From: JACCTU01 sp963788055
GTDB lineage: Bacteria > Actinomycetota > Thermoleophilia > Gaiellales > Gaiellaceae
DNA: 64,000 bases
Assembly: GCA_963788055.1 (NCBI GenBank)
Contig: CAWBFA010000001.1
Coordinates: 124,001-188,000, forward strand
Direction: 5' to 3'
The notes beneath the pieces were generated by a model, which was not told where the DNA came from, searched no databases, and saw nothing but the letters and a program-made list of their open reading frames with translations. Below, in pieces: positions 1-9,931 of this stretch. Position 1 is the first letter of the stretch. Each line of letters opens with the position of its first letter. The translations under genes were made by a program, and so were the position numbers.

Positions 1-50
1 GCCGTCTTCCCAGCGCGGCGGGCGGCTCGGCTGAACGTGCTCGAAGCGCT

Positions 51-1180
51 TCAGTACGAGTAGCCGGGCTTGCGCCGGAACGGGTAGCCGGCCCACCAGA
101 GCTCGATCGGCTCACCGTCCTCGTCACGGACGACGCGGAGCAGCTCGCCCTCTTCGTGTCCCCTCGCCGAGCGGAAGCGGTCCGGCGCTTCCTGCACGAA
201 GACCGCGTCGTCGCTCTCGAGCCGACCCGTCCAGCGAAAGCGGTGCTCGATGCCCTCCGACCACCACGAGCCGAGGATCCCCTCGATCTCGGGCGGCGAT
301 TGCTCGTCGACGCGCCGGCTGCCGCTCTGCGGAACGAGTGACGCCGCGAGCGCGCGAACGCCCTCGAACTGCGTCGCGTTGGTCAGCACCGCAGCGCCCG
401 CGTTCGCGTCGCGGTCGTAGAGCAGGATCGATCGGAAGCCGACCGTCGCGCCCTCGTGCCCCCAGAGCTCACGGCCGTCGACGCGCACGCACTCCACGCC
501 GAGCCCGAACGCCTCGTCCCAGCCGGCGTGCGCGTACGGCCGGTGGAGCTCCTCCAGGCCGAGGAGGTGCGTCCCCCAGCGGGCGACATCGCCGGCCGTG
601 CTCCAGAGCCCGCCCGAGGCGCTCGTCCCTCCCTTCACGAGCGTCCGCTCGTGGCGGTCGCGCAGGAACCCGCGTGCGTGAGGCTCCTGCGGCCCCCACG
701 TCGTCCGGCGTAGGCCGTGCGGCTCGAGCAGCAGCGTCCCGGATCGCCTCCTCGAGGGGCTTCGCCCGCCCGCTCCGCGACGAGCTCGCCGAGCACCAGG
801 TAGCCGAGGTTCGAGTAGTGGAACCGTCCGGGCGGAAGCACGCGTTCGGCCTCGTCGAGACGGGCGATGACCTCCTCCCGCGCCGGGAACTCGAGCGTCG
901 CCCACTCCTCGCCGGGAAGCTCGCGCTGGAGACCCGACGTGTGCGAGAGCAGCTGCCTCGGCGTTCCGAACCGAGTCGGCTCGTCGAGGTCGACGCGCAG
1001 CTCGAGCAGCGCCGCCGCGACGAAGGTCTTCGTGACCGACGCGATCGCGTACTGCGTGTCCGGCCGGGCGTCGCCTACCGTCTGCGCCAAGGTGACCTCG
1101 CCGTCCTCGAACACGGTGGCGGAGATGCTCGGGAGGCCGTGCTCCGCGAGCGCGAGCTCGAGAAGGTCAGGCTTCGACAA
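51..1180 (-). CDS. Serine hydrolase, beta-lactamase/PBP4* family (frameshifted)
   Basis: Class C beta-lactamase-type serine hydrolase, a family that includes D-Ala-D-Ala carboxypeptidases and esterases; the substrate cannot be told. The N-terminal frame has the SxxK nucleophile motif SVTK at residues 48-51 and the YxN motif YSN at 122-124. The C-terminal frame, reached after a break near 750-775, has HEGATVG, the usual third (HxG) motif. Two nearby indels are needed to join the frames, in a G/C-rich stretch. No signal peptide is visible. The start is TTG, overlapping the end of the upstream threonine aldolase by 14 bases, so the two are probably co-transcribed. The intact motifs on both sides argue for a sequence error or a very recent mutation. 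Confidence 0.7.
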
Positions 1181-2210
1181 GCACGCCGAGCGCGCGAGGG
1201 ATCAGGTCGATCGCACGCTCGATGTCGTCGTCCGAGACGTCGAGGTGCGTAACCGCGCGCAGCGTCGACGGGTGCACGGTCGCCGACATGCCGACGCCGT
1301 GCTCTTTCAACCGCGCGAGGGCCTCCCACTTCGTCAGCCCATACGGCTCCACGTCGACCTGGACGAAGTTCGTTTCGACGGCGTCGAGGTCGATCGCGAC
1401 CCCGGCGGCGGCGAGACCCTCTGCGAGGCGCCGCGCGCGCGCGTGGTCGTCGGCAAGCCGTTCGACGTGGTGGTCGAGCGCGTAGACGCCCGCGGCCGCG
1501 ACGATCCCGGCCTGCCGCATCGCGCCGCCGAAGAGGTGCTTCGCGCGCCGCGCCTTGACCATCAGCTCCTCCGAGCCGGCGACGACCGCGCCGAGCGGGC
1601 AGCCGAGACCTTTCGAGAGGCAGAGCGTGACCGTGTCGAAGCCTCCGCCGATCTCGGCCGGCGGCACGCCGAGCGCGACCGCGGCGTTCAGCACGCGAGC
1701 GCCGTCGAGGTGCACGCGCAGCCCGAGGTCGCGCGAGGTCTCGACCACCGCGGCGAGCTCCTCGAGCGGCCAGACCCGGCCGCCGGACGAGTTGTGCGTG
1801 TTCTCGACCGAGACGAGCTTCGTCACGGGCTCGTGCCCCGAGCGAGGGTCGGTCATCGCGGCGCGGATCTGCTCCGGCGCGAGCCGGCCGGCATAGCCGG
1901 GCAGCGGCCGCGTGAAGAGCCCGGAGTGCGCTGCGGGGCCGCCCTGCTCCGCGATGAAGAGGTGCGAGTGCTCCTCGGCGATCACGACGTCGCCGGGCTC
2001 GGTGAGGATCCGGATCGCGATCTGGTTCGCCATCGTCGCCGTCGGGAGATAGACGGACGCCTCCTGGCCGAGCAGCTCAGCGGCGCGCGACTCGAGCTCG
2101 AGGACGGTCGGATCCTCGCGCTTCTGTTCGTCCCCGACGACGGCCTCGGCGATCGCCCGGCGCATGCCCGGCGTCGGCTGGGTGAGCGTGTCGGAGCGGA
2201 GCTCGATCAC
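1167..2210 (-). CDS. ltaE: Low-specificity L-threonine aldolase
   Basis: PLP-dependent enzyme of fold type I that cleaves L-threonine or L-allo-threonine to glycine and acetaldehyde. The 347-residue protein starts with the family-typical MIELRSDT and has HLDGAR around 167-172, whose Asp would contact the PLP ring nitrogen. The Schiff-base lysine is Lys200 in LCLSKGLGCP. Length is normal. The start is GTG, 10 bases after the stop of the sugar ABC ATPase, so it looks like a late gene of that operon. Glycine produced here could feed the glycine cleavage genes at 12.5-16.8 kb, but that link is inference. The substrate stereochemistry cannot be read from sequence. Confidence 0.9.
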   Translation of the reverse strand: MIELRSDTLTQPTPGMRRAIAEAVVGDEQKREDPTVLELESRAAELLGQEASVYLPTATMANQIAIRILTEPGDVVIAEEHSHLFIAEQGGPAAHSGLFTRPLPGYAGRLAPEQIRAAMTDPRSGHEPVTKLVSVENTHNSSGGRVWPLEELAAVVETSRDLGLRVHLDGARVLNAAVALGVPPAEIGGGFDTVTLCLSKGLGCPLGAVVAGSEELMVKARRAKHLFGGAMRQAGIVAAAGVYALDHHVERLADDHARARRLAEGLAAAGVAIDLDAVETNFVQVDVEPYGLTKWEALARLKEHGVGMSATVHPSTLRAVTHLDVSDDDIERAIDLIPRALGVLVEA

Positions 2211-2219
2211 GCTCGCAAG

Positions 2220-3233
2220 CTACCCGACGCGCTCTTGCGTCTCCGCGTCGAAGAGGACGACCTTGTCCCGGGCGACCGCGAACTGCTCGTCGCGTCCCGT
2301 CTCGATCTGCTGCTCGACGGGGAGCTTCGCGAGCAGCGGCGTGTCCTTTCGGATGAGGTGAACGAGCTGCTCGTCGCCGAGGTACTCGACGACCTCGACG
2401 CGCGCATCGAAGCGGTACGCGTTCGCGCCGTCCTGCCCGAGCCGCAGGTGCTCCGGCCGGAAGCCAGCGATGCGGTTGGGCCCCCCAGCGTCGACCAGAG
2501 GGGCCGGCACGAGGTTCATCGCGGGGGAGCCGATGAACCCCGCCACGAAGACGTTCCGGGGATTCGTGTACACCTCTTCGGGCGTCCCGACCTGCTGCAG
2601 GACCCCGGCGTTCATGACCGCGATCCGGTCGCCCATCGTCATCGCCTCGATCTGGTCGTGCGTGACGTAGATCGTGGTGGTGCCGAGGCGATCCTGAAGC
2701 TTCAGGATCTCGGCGCGCGTCTCGACCCGAAGCTTCGCGTCGAGGTTCGAGAGTGGCTCGTCCATCAGGAACGCCTTCGGCTCGCGCACGATCGCGCGGC
2801 CGAGCGCCACGCGTTGCCGCTGACCGCCGGAGAGCTGCTTGGGCTTCCGCTTGACCAGCTCGTCCATCTGCAGGATCTCCGCCGCCCGCCGCACGCGGTC
2901 GTCGATCTCACGCTTCGGAACGCCCGTGTTGCGCAGGCCGAAGGCGAGGTTGTCGTACACGGTCATGTGCGGGTAGAGGGCGTACGACTGGAACACCATC
3001 GCGATGTCGCGCGACGCGGGGGCGACGTTGTTCACGACCCGGTCGCCGATCAGGATCCGTCCGTTCGTGATCTCCTCGAGTCCGGCCAGCATCCTGAGCG
3101 CGGTGCTCTTGCCGCACCCGGAGGGACCGACCAGCACCATGAACTCCCCATCGCCGATCTCGAGCGACAGGTCGTTCACCGCCGGTGTCCCGTCGAAGAC
3201 CTTGGTCACATGCTCGAAGCTCACGCTGGCCAT
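2220..3233 (-). CDS. Carbohydrate ABC transporter ATPase (MalK/UgpC/MsmK type)
   Basis: Nucleotide-binding subunit of a CUT1-type sugar importer, 337 residues. Walker A GPSGCGKST is at 36-44, the signature LSGGQ at 134-138, Walker B ending in DEP at 158-160 and the switch His at about 192. A C-terminal TOBE-type extension follows from about residue 235, as in MalK and UgpC. Start ATG 3233 is chosen because AGGAGG lies 9 bases upstream; a longer in-frame ATG at 3284 lacks this and would add 17 non-homologous residues. It follows the solute-binding protein and both permease genes, although MsmK-type ATPases can serve several importers. Confidence 0.93.
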   Translation of the reverse strand: MASVSFEHVTKVFDGTPAVNDLSLEIGDGEFMVLVGPSGCGKSTALRMLAGLEEITNGRILIGDRVVNNVAPASRDIAMVFQSYALYPHMTVYDNLAFGLRNTGVPKREIDDRVRRAAEILQMDELVKRKPKQLSGGQRQRVALGRAIVREPKAFLMDEPLSNLDAKLRVETRAEILKLQDRLGTTTIYVTHDQIEAMTMGDRIAVMNAGVLQQVGTPEEVYTNPRNVFVAGFIGSPAMNLVPAPLVDAGGPNRIAGFRPEHLRLGQDGANAYRFDARVEVVEYLGDEQLVHLIRKDTPLLAKLPVEQQIETGRDEQFAVARDKVVLFDAETQERVG

Positions 3234-3884
3234 GCGGTGGTTCCTCCTGGTTCGGACGGGGCAGAGCGAAGTGCGCCGCGGCAAGGAACGAGTACGCGAC
3301 GGTGAGGGTCAGGAACGGGACCAGAGCCGCAGCGAGCCCGACGAGGTTGATCGTCGAGGAGCACGACGGCAAGCGCGGTCCCAGCTACGGGGCGACGAAG
3401 GAAGCGGACGAGCGAATCGCGCGCGACGTCGGCGAGCGGCCGGTCGTGCTCGAAGACCGCCAGCGGCCAGAGCAGCAGCTGGACGACCCCGAAGAGCACC
3501 GCCACGTAGAGCGCGACCAGCGCGAGCACCCACCACCACCCGCCGATTGCCCGCGTAGAACGGCACAGCGAACGCCGGCCGCGCCGACCACGACGGCGAG
3601 CGAGCAGGCCGAGCACGAGCCCTCGCCGCCAGTGCATCCGGACGCCCGTCGACCGCGTCGCGAAGGCGCAGCTCGTCCGTCTGCGCGAGCGTCACGGCGC
3701 AGTGCATGAGCCCCGCGGCGAGCGGCCCGACGAACACCAGCAGCGCAAGCGCGGGCGCGAACCACAATCCGATGCCGACGACCGCGAGCACGAAGGCCGA
3801 CAGAGCCGCGTTGAGCACGAGCAGGCGCCACGACTGCTGGTAGAAGTCGCGCACCGCGCTCCTCAGGGACGCACCGACGCTCAT
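3221..3884 (-). CDS. YesL-like (DUF624-type) membrane protein, frameshifted
   Basis: Integral membrane protein of about 210 residues encoded between permease and ATPase. The N-terminal frame reads MSVGASLRSAVRDFYQQSW and then two hydrophobic segments; further segments (WVLALVALYVAVLFGVVQLL, then NLVGLAAALVPFLTLTVA) lie in two other frames, so at least three indels separate them. Small proteins of the YesL/DUF624 type occur beside sugar ABC transporters in Firmicutes and Actinobacteria; this match rests on position and on the N-terminal pattern. The start ATG overlaps the permease stop by four bases (ATGA), and the probable stop lies inside the ATPase start. Function is unknown. Confidence 0.5.
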
Positions 3885-4850
3885 CCCTTCACCCCTGCCG
3901 CCGTGACGCCGGCGACGAAGTACCGCTGAGCGGCGACGAAGAGCAGCGCGATCGGGATGATCGAGATGACGCTCGCCGCCATCAGTTGCGGCCAGAGCGT
4001 CTGGTACTGCCCGATGAAGCTCGAAAGCCCGACCGTCAGCGAATAGTGGTCGGGATCCTGGAGGATCACGAGCGACCAGAAGAAGTCGTTCCACATCCCC
4101 TGAAAGGTCAGAATCGTCACTGCGGCGAGCGCAGGGCCGGCGAGCGGAAGCATCACGCGCCAGTAGGTCTTGAAGTAGCCGGCGCCATCGAGCTTCGCAG
4201 CCTCTTCGAAGTCCTTCGGGATCGTCAGGAAGTACTGGCGCATCAAGAAGAGGTTCGTCGCCAGGACCAGCGTTGATCAGGATGAACCCCTGGTACGTGC
4301 CAATCAGGTTGTAGTGCACCGGCGGGAAGTCGAGATTCCACGACGTGTGCGGAAAGTCGGTGAGGATCTGGAAGACGGGAACGAAGCGAAGCTGGTCGGG
4401 AATCATCAGCGTCGCGAGCACGAGCATGAACAGCACCTCGCGTCCCGGAAAGCGCAGACGCGCGAAGGCGTAGCCGCCGAGGGAGCAGAGGAAGAGGTTG
4501 AGCAGCGTCACCGAGGTGGCCATGAACGCGCTGTTCGCGGCGTAGCGGGCGAAGTTGAACTCGGTCAGCACCTCTCGGTACGCCTCGAGCGTCGGGTTGT
4601 TCGGAATGAGGTCGAAGCCCTGGACGCTCTCGGGGATCGTCTTCAGCGAGGTCGAGACGCTCCAGAAGAACGGGACGAAGTACAGAAGCGCGAGCGCCAC
4701 GAGCAGCGTGTAGACCAAGAGCTTTGTCGCCCTGTAACCGGCGCCGCGGCCAGGGATCTCCCCGACCGGAGCGCCGGAGGCTGGGTCCTCTCCCCGGGCA
4801 AGCTGCTCGATCGTGGCCACATGCGGCGCGGCTTCCTTCTCCACCGCCAT
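3881..4850 (-). CDS. Carbohydrate ABC transporter permease, MalG/UgpE type (one frameshift)
   Basis: Inner-membrane subunit of the CUT1 sugar importer. The N-terminal frame holds a cytosolic leader, the first membrane span after residue about 35 and three more spans. The C-terminal frame resumes with NLFLMRQYF and contains the EAA loop (EEAAKLDGAG), the contact site for the ATPase. The break is at about 4265-4275; removing one base restores 323 codons, which is close to the family norm. The start ATG overlaps the stop of the preceding permease by four bases (ATGA), and its own stop overlaps the YesL-like gene the same way, so the operon is translationally coupled. Confidence 0.85.
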
Positions 4851-5752
4851 CAGGAGATCTCGGCCCGGCCGAAGAGCAGTCGCTGGACGAGCGTGAAGAC
4901 GAAGATCACCAGGAACAGCACGACGCCGATCGTCGCCGCATAGCCCCAGCGAAGATCGCTGATCGCCGTCTGGTACATGTAGAGCACGACGGTCAACGTC
5001 GAGTAGTTCGGGCCACCCGTGCCCCCGGACACGATGTACATCTGGTCGAACACCTTCAGGCAGCCGATGATCGACACGACCAGGACGAAGAAGTGCCCTG
5101 GCTTGAGCAACGGGAACGTGATCTTCCAGAATGTGCGCCATGGGCTGGAGCCGTCGATCGCGGCCGCCTCGTAGACGTCCGGCGGAATCGACTGGAGCGC
5201 CGCGAGGTAGAAGAGCATCATCGTCCCCGAAGTCGTCCAGACGTTCAGGGCCATGATCGACGGCAACGCAGTGTCAGAGTCGGCGAAGAACGTGATGTTG
5301 GTGCCGAGGATCGCGTTCACGAGACCGTCCGCGTTCAGCAGGTAGATGAAGATCGCGACGATTGCAGCGGAGGACGCGAGCGACGGGAAGTAGAAGGCCG
5401 CGCGGAAGAACGGCCGCCCGTGGATCTTCTGGTTCACGATCACCGCCGCGAGGAGCCCGAGCGCCATCTGCGCGGGAACGACGAACGCCGTGTAGAGGAG
5501 AATGTTGCGCAGCGCCCTTCGGAAGAGCTCGTCCTGGTAGAGGTCGCGGTAGTTCTGGAATCCGACCGCGTCGATCGGGCCGAGCACTCCCCAGTCGTAG
5601 CGCGAGATGTAGATCGCGTAGACCATCGGGAAGATGAAGAAGAGGAAGAAGAACGCGAGCGGCAGGATCACGAACGCGTAGCCGACGAGAGCCTCGCGGA
5701 CCTTCGCGCTCCCGAGGGAGTCCCGCCTCTTTTCGGCCACGGCGATCGCCAA
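4850..5752 (-). CDS. Carbohydrate ABC transporter permease, MalF/UgpA type
   Basis: First permease of the CUT1 sugar importer, 300 residues with six membrane spans. The EAA motif YEAAAIDGSSPW near residue 200 docks on the ATPase. The start is taken as TTG 5752, which follows GGGAGG by only about 4 bases; a GTG four codons later is the alternative. It lies between the solute-binding protein gene and the second permease and shares a four-base overlap with the latter. Substrate class (maltose, trehalose or another alpha-glucoside) is inferred from the alpha-glucosidase gene upstream, not from the permease itself. Confidence 0.9.
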   Translation of the reverse strand: MAIAVAEKRRDSLGSAKVREALVGYAFVILPLAFFFLFFIFPMVYAIYISRYDWGVLGPIDAVGFQNYRDLYQDELFRRALRNILLYTAFVVPAQMALGLLAAVIVNQKIHGRPFFRAAFYFPSLASSAAIVAIFIYLLNADGLVNAILGTNITFFADSDTALPSIMALNVWTTSGTMMLFYLAALQSIPPDVYEAAAIDGSSPWRTFWKITFPLLKPGHFFVLVVSIIGCLKVFDQMYIVSGGTGGPNYSTLTVVLYMYQTAISDLRWGYAATIGVVLFLVIFVFTLVQRLLFGRAEIS

Positions 5753-5814
5753 CGAACCTCCCGGAAGTCAGGTGGAGGCTCCCGAAGGAGCCTCCACCGT
5801 TCGTTCGTCGCTCC

Positions 5815-7078
5815 CTACCGGAGCGCTTCGTTCGCGGCTTCCTGGACCTTCACCAGCATGCCGTTGACCGTCTGCTTCCCTTCGATCACGGCGGTCAGCT
5901 CGTTGTTCGCGACCGTCATCACCGCCGAGAAGCCCGGTGCGAACTGCCAGGCACGTCCAACCGCCGCGTCCGCGATGAACGCCGTCCGGCCGGGGACACG
6001 CAGCCTGACGTCCTTGCGGGACGGCAGCTCGAGTCCCTTGGACGTCCACGTTGCCATCCCTTGCCTCCCGGTGAGGTACGTCAGCAGCGTCCACGCGGCG
6101 GCCTTGTTCTTCGAGGCCTTCGCGATGGAGTACGACACCGTGAAGCTCAGTGTCGCGGGCTGCTTGTTCCTGACCATGCGGTTGACCCGGTAATTCACGC
6201 TCGGGAACTGCTCCGCCATGAACGGCATGACCCAGTTGCCCTCGAAAATGATCGCCGCCTTCTCCTTTCCGAGCGCCTCACCGCACCAGCCTGCGCCGAG
6301 CTGCTGCTGCGTCCCGGCGAGGCCGTCGTTGATCAGCCCGACGTAGAAGTTGACCGCGTCACGGACCGCGGGGGTGGTCACCGTTGCCCGCGTCTTGGTC
6401 GCGTTCAGCAGTGAGCCACCGTTCTGGTACACGAACGCGAGCATGCGAGCCCACTCGGGCTGCAGGCAGATCGGACGTCCGCCGGCCGGGATGTTCGCCG
6501 CCTTCATCCGCTGAGCGACCGCCCGCAGCTGCGCCCACGTCGTCGGCGCACTCACGCCGGCTCGCGAGAGCATCGCGGTGTTGACCTGCATCGACAGCGG
6601 CGAGAAGCCCTTCGGGAACCCGTAGAGCTTGGCCTTGTACCGGAACGCGTTCAGCAGCCTCGGGAAGAACGGCTTGGTGCTGAACTTGTACTTCGCGATG
6701 TACGGACCGAGCGGCTCGAGCAGGCCCTGCTTCGCCCAGTCGGGGAAGTCGTTCGAGTCGACGTAGAAGACGTCCGGCGGCTTCCGGGCCGCGAACTGCG
6801 CCAGCATGTTCTGCTGGTACGGATCGAGGGCCGTGTAGGTCACCTTGATCTTCGGGTACTTCTTCGCGAAGCCGGCCAGCACTTGCTTCAACAGCACGCC
6901 TTCCGTGCTACCGCCGGAAGTCCAGCCGGCGAGTTTGATCGACCCCGTCACCTCTTGAGCCGCCGGCGTAGCCTGCGCGTCGGTCTTGCCTTGGCTCGCC
7001 GCCGCTGTCGAGTGCTGCGACGCCCAGCGACGCGGCGAGCGCACCGAAGAGGACGATCCTCCTGGCGCGATTCTCCAT
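5815..7078 (-). CDS. Sugar ABC transporter solute-binding protein (family 1), one frameshift
   Basis: Extracellular substrate-binding component of the importer, about 420 residues after repair. The start ATG 7078 has GGAGG about 8 bases upstream. The first frame encodes a signal peptide (MENRARRIVLFGALAASLG); the second frame, from about residue 25, encodes a typical family 1 binding protein beginning near GSIKLAGWTSGGSTEGVLL. The frames part near 7005-7015. Adding two bases there could create a lipobox ending LGVAAC, which would fit a lipoprotein, but this is speculation. Order is binding protein, permease, permease, YesL-like, ATPase. Confidence 0.87.
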
Positions 7079-7146
7079 ACGTACCCCCTCCTTCAAACCC
7101 CAGTGACCCCTTGTACTACCCAGTTGTGGATTCTGTCATGCGGAGC

Positions 7147-8621
7147 TCACGCTCCGACGACTGCTCCCTCCCACGGCGCAAGCTGCAAGCGTTCCGGCCA
7201 CGTTTTCCCCGGCGCGCGCCAGCCCGGTGTCCAGGCGGATCGTGCCGCTGAGGTCCCGCACGACCCGTGGGTGATCCGAGAGATTGACGGCCACCGCGGA
7301 TCCCTCCCCGCGCCGCCAAGCCCAGACGCCTGGGCCACCATCGAGGGTCGAGTACGGGCCGAGCCGAAGCTCGGGCGTCGCGCGGCGCAGCTCGAGCAGT
7401 CGCTTCGTGAACCACAGCGTCGACGTCTCGTCGGCGCGCATGTCCTCGACGTTGCGAGTCAGGTCACCGTGGCGGACCCACCACTCGTGGTCGACCGTCG
7501 GCGTCCACGGCATCGGCGTGCGTGCGCCGTCGCGGCTGTGCGCACCGTCGCGCTGCTCGCGCTCCGGGATCGCGACCTGCTCCATGCCCAGCTCGTCGCC
7601 GTAGTAGAGGATCGGCGTGCCGCGCAGCCCGAGCAGCAGCATGAGCGCGCAGCGGATCTTCGACTCGTCGCCGGAGCACCAGCGGGTCGGAAAGCGGACG
7701 ATGTCGTGGTTCGAGGCGCACCAGACGGGCCACGCTCCCGCGGGGAACGTGTCATCGGCCCGCTCGACGATCTGGCGCAGCTCGGTGGCGCCGAATTCGG
7801 CGAGCGTGAACGGAAAGTTCATCGGCAGTTGGAGCTCGTCGTCGTGGCCGTAGTACTTCGCAAGCTCCGCCGTATTCGAGACCCACGTCTCGCCGAGGAG
7901 CAGCCGCTCGGGGTCGTAGTCGCGCGCGATCGTGCGCCAGCGGCGGTAGATCTCGTGCACCTCGGGCCGGTTCATGTTGTAGACGCGCTCTTCCCGGCGG
8001 TCTTTCGCCTTCCCGACGACCGGGTTGTCGCGCAGCTCCGCGTCCTTGATCAACGCGTGTGCGACGTCGATCCGGAAGCCGTCGATGCCCCGGTCGAACC
8101 AGAACCGGAGCGTCTCCTCGAAGGCCCGGCGCACGTCCTCGTTCCACCAGTTCAGGTCCGGCTGCTCGGGGAGGAAGTTGTGCAGGTAGTACCTGCCCAC
8201 CTCGGGATCCTTCGTCCACGCCGAGCCGCCGAACGTCGACACCCAGTTGTTCGGCTTGTCCGCCCAGACGTACCAGTCGCGCTTCGCGGGGTCCGAGAAC
8301 CACGGATGCTCGTTCGAGGTGTGGTTCGGCACGAGGTCGAGCACGAGCTTCATCCCGCGCGCGTTCACGTCGGCAACGAGCGCATCGAGGTCGTCGAGCG
8401 TTCCGTAGTCGGGATGCACGCCGAGGAAGTCGGAGACGTCGTAGCCCCAGTCCGCGTTCGGCGACGGGTGAATCGGGGTCAGCCAGATCACGTCGACGCC
8501 GAGCCACTCGAGGTAGTCGAGCTTCGAACGGATGCCCGGGCAGGTCGCCGTGCCCGTCGCCGTTCGCGTCGGCGAAGGACCGGACGTAGATCTGGTACAG
8601 GACGGCGTTGCGCCACCACAT
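7147..8621 (-). CDS. GH13 alpha-glucosidase (two frameshifts)
   Basis: Glycoside hydrolase family 13 enzyme acting on alpha-1,4 or alpha-1,6 glucosides, about 490 residues. The four GH13 regions are visible: LVPNHTSN, GFRIDVAHAL with the nucleophile Asp, LLLGETWV with the acid/base Glu, and ASNHDIVRF with the third acid. Start ATG 8621 gives the common N-terminus WWRNAVLYQIYVRSFAD. One extra base in CCCGGGC near 8535 and one in GGGGAAAA near 7208 break the frame; after repair the protein ends with RLQLAPWEGAVV, the usual oligo-glucosidase tail. No signal peptide, so it is cytoplasmic and probably acts on sugars imported by the neighbouring ABC transporter. Confidence 0.88.
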
Positions 8622-8629
8622 GCGGCGCG

Positions 8630-9439
8630 TCAGGCTACTACCGACAACGGTTTCCGGGCGACGAAGACCACGAAGTCGTGGTCCGACGTCGCCGCTTCGT
8701 CCTTGTGGTCGCCGTGGACTGCGACGACCTCGAACCCGGCGCGCTCCAGCATCAGTGCGAGCTCGTTCTTGAAGTAGAGGCCGAGGTCGAGCTCGTGCAC
8801 CTCCTCGGCGACCAGCTGGTCGTCCCGCCATTGCCGCGCGCGGATCTCGAGGGTCGCATGCTGCTCGAGCGGGTCGAGTGCGACGAGTCGCGCCTCCAGT
8901 GCGAGCTCGCTGCCGTCGGACGCACGCCGACGATCCCGGTCGCCGTCGGGCCAGGGGAGCGGCAGCTCCTGACGCTCGGCGCGCAGCCACCGGCTCCACT
9001 GCCGCGCGTTCGCATACGGGACCTCGTTGTCGAGGACCAGCGTGCCGCCGGGCTCCAGGTGCTCGTAGAAGCGAGAGAGGGCTTGGAGATCGTGCGCCCG
9101 GTCGCTGCCGACTGCGAAGCCTCCGCAGACGATGATCGTCCGGTACGAGCGCGGCGGGTCGAGCTCGTGCATCGACTGGACGAAGAGCGTCGGCGTCAGA
9201 CCTTCCTGCTCGGCCCGCTCGCGACAGAGCGCGATCATGTCCTCCGAGACGTCGCAGCCGTCGACGTCGAGACCGGCGCGGAGGTACGGGAGCAGCAGCC
9301 TGCCGGTTCCGCAGGCCATGTCGAGCGCCGGCTGCCCCTCCTCGACGAAGCGTTGGAAGTACGCGACCTCCGGACCGCCCTCGTTGAACTCGGCCCACCA
9401 TTTGGCAACGAGGCCGTAGTGCCACGTCTGAGGCGCCAT
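8630..9439 (-). CDS. Class I SAM-dependent methyltransferase
   Basis: Rossmann-fold methyltransferase of 269 residues. Motif I is ALDMACGTGRLLLPYL near residue 38, followed by an acidic motif II (GCDVSEDMI) and TIIVCGGFAVG. The start ATG 9439 is supported by AAGGA about 9 bases upstream. It lies 8 bases before the GH13 gene and may be co-transcribed. The substrate is not evident; similar proteins are annotated only as generic class I methyltransferases. Confidence 0.8.
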   Translation of the reverse strand: MAPQTWHYGLVAKWWAEFNEGGPEVAYFQRFVEEGQPALDMACGTGRLLLPYLRAGLDVDGCDVSEDMIALCRERAEQEGLTPTLFVQSMHELDPPRSYRTIIVCGGFAVGSDRAHDLQALSRFYEHLEPGGTLVLDNEVPYANARQWSRWLRAERQELPLPWPDGDRDRRRASDGSELALEARLVALDPLEQHATLEIRARQWRDDQLVAEEVHELDLGLYFKNELALMLERAGFEVVAVHGDHKDEAATSDHDFVVFVARKPLSVVA

Positions 9440-9523
9440 CGGACAGATCCTTTCACCGTTCGCCCGAACCAGGGATGCACCGCTGCCGCATCGGAGTCGA
9501 TGCTGAACGGGAGGAGGGAGCAA

Positions 9524-9742
9524 ATGGAGCGAATCGAGCTGCTGTGGGGGCTCGTCGAGCGTGAGCCGCTCGTCCGCTGGAGCGCGGCCGCGATGCTGGG
9601 GCTCGTCTGGCTCTCGGTGGCGTGGCTGAGCCCGCTGCCGCTGCTGGTCGCGGCGCTGCTTGCGGGGACGGTCTACAGCGTGCGGCGCAGGCGCGGCGAC
9701 CACATGGGCCCCAAGCCCGACGACGAAGCCGACCTGTTCTAG
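9524..9742 (+). CDS. Small single-span membrane protein, unknown function
   Basis: A 72-residue protein with one or two closely spaced hydrophobic stretches (AAMLGLVWLSVAWLS, then PLLVAALLAGTVYSV) and a basic-to-acidic C-terminal tail (RRRRGDHMG...DDEADLF). Start ATG 9524 follows GGAGGAGGG by 6-7 bases; an in-frame ATG at 9500 lies before that ribosome-binding site and is less likely. It is divergent from the methyltransferase gene and its TAG stop is embedded in the left end of the fold-back element at 9739-9905. No family recognised. Confidence 0.65.
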   Translation: MERIELLWGLVEREPLVRWSAAAMLGLVWLSVAWLSPLPLLVAALLAGTVYSVRRRRGDHMGPKPDDEADLF

Positions 9743-9905
9743 GAGGGCTTGGCGAAACAGGCGCTGTGCCGCCGGTGCGCTGGGCGGCACGATGCGGCGT
9801 CCTCAGTCGCGCCCGTATCCAGTGGATACGAACGCTCCCTGCGTCCTTGCCTCGCACCACCCAGCGCACCCCGGCAACGAGGCCCGTTCCGCCAAACCCT
9901 CCTAG
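9739..9905. repeat. 167-bp fold-back (long inverted-repeat) element
   Basis: Symmetrical around position 9822. The outer ends are CTAGGAGGGCTTGGCG on the left and its near-complement on the right, a perfectly matched 10-bp block GGTGCGCTGG lies midway in each arm, and the centre is GTATCCAGTGGATAC. The two 83-base halves pair along most of their length with no large loop, which is unlike a simple terminator. The left CTAG overlaps the stop codon of the small membrane protein gene; the right end is 26 bases before rlmN. A shorter element with the same ends occurs at 33778-33829. It may be a MITE-like element or a large RNA hairpin. Confidence 0.75.
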
Positions 9906-9931
9906 CTGCCTACGCTCGCTACCGTGGGCCG

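Noticed and set aside
867..3305. Very long plus-strand open frames opposite the sugar cluster, dcw cluster and secDF (for example 867-3305, 6986-9523, 26779-29682 and 40720-42762)
   Set aside because: They mirror minus-strand genes with recognised motifs, are rich in Arg/Asp/Glu/Val from GC-rich antisense codons and show no domains.
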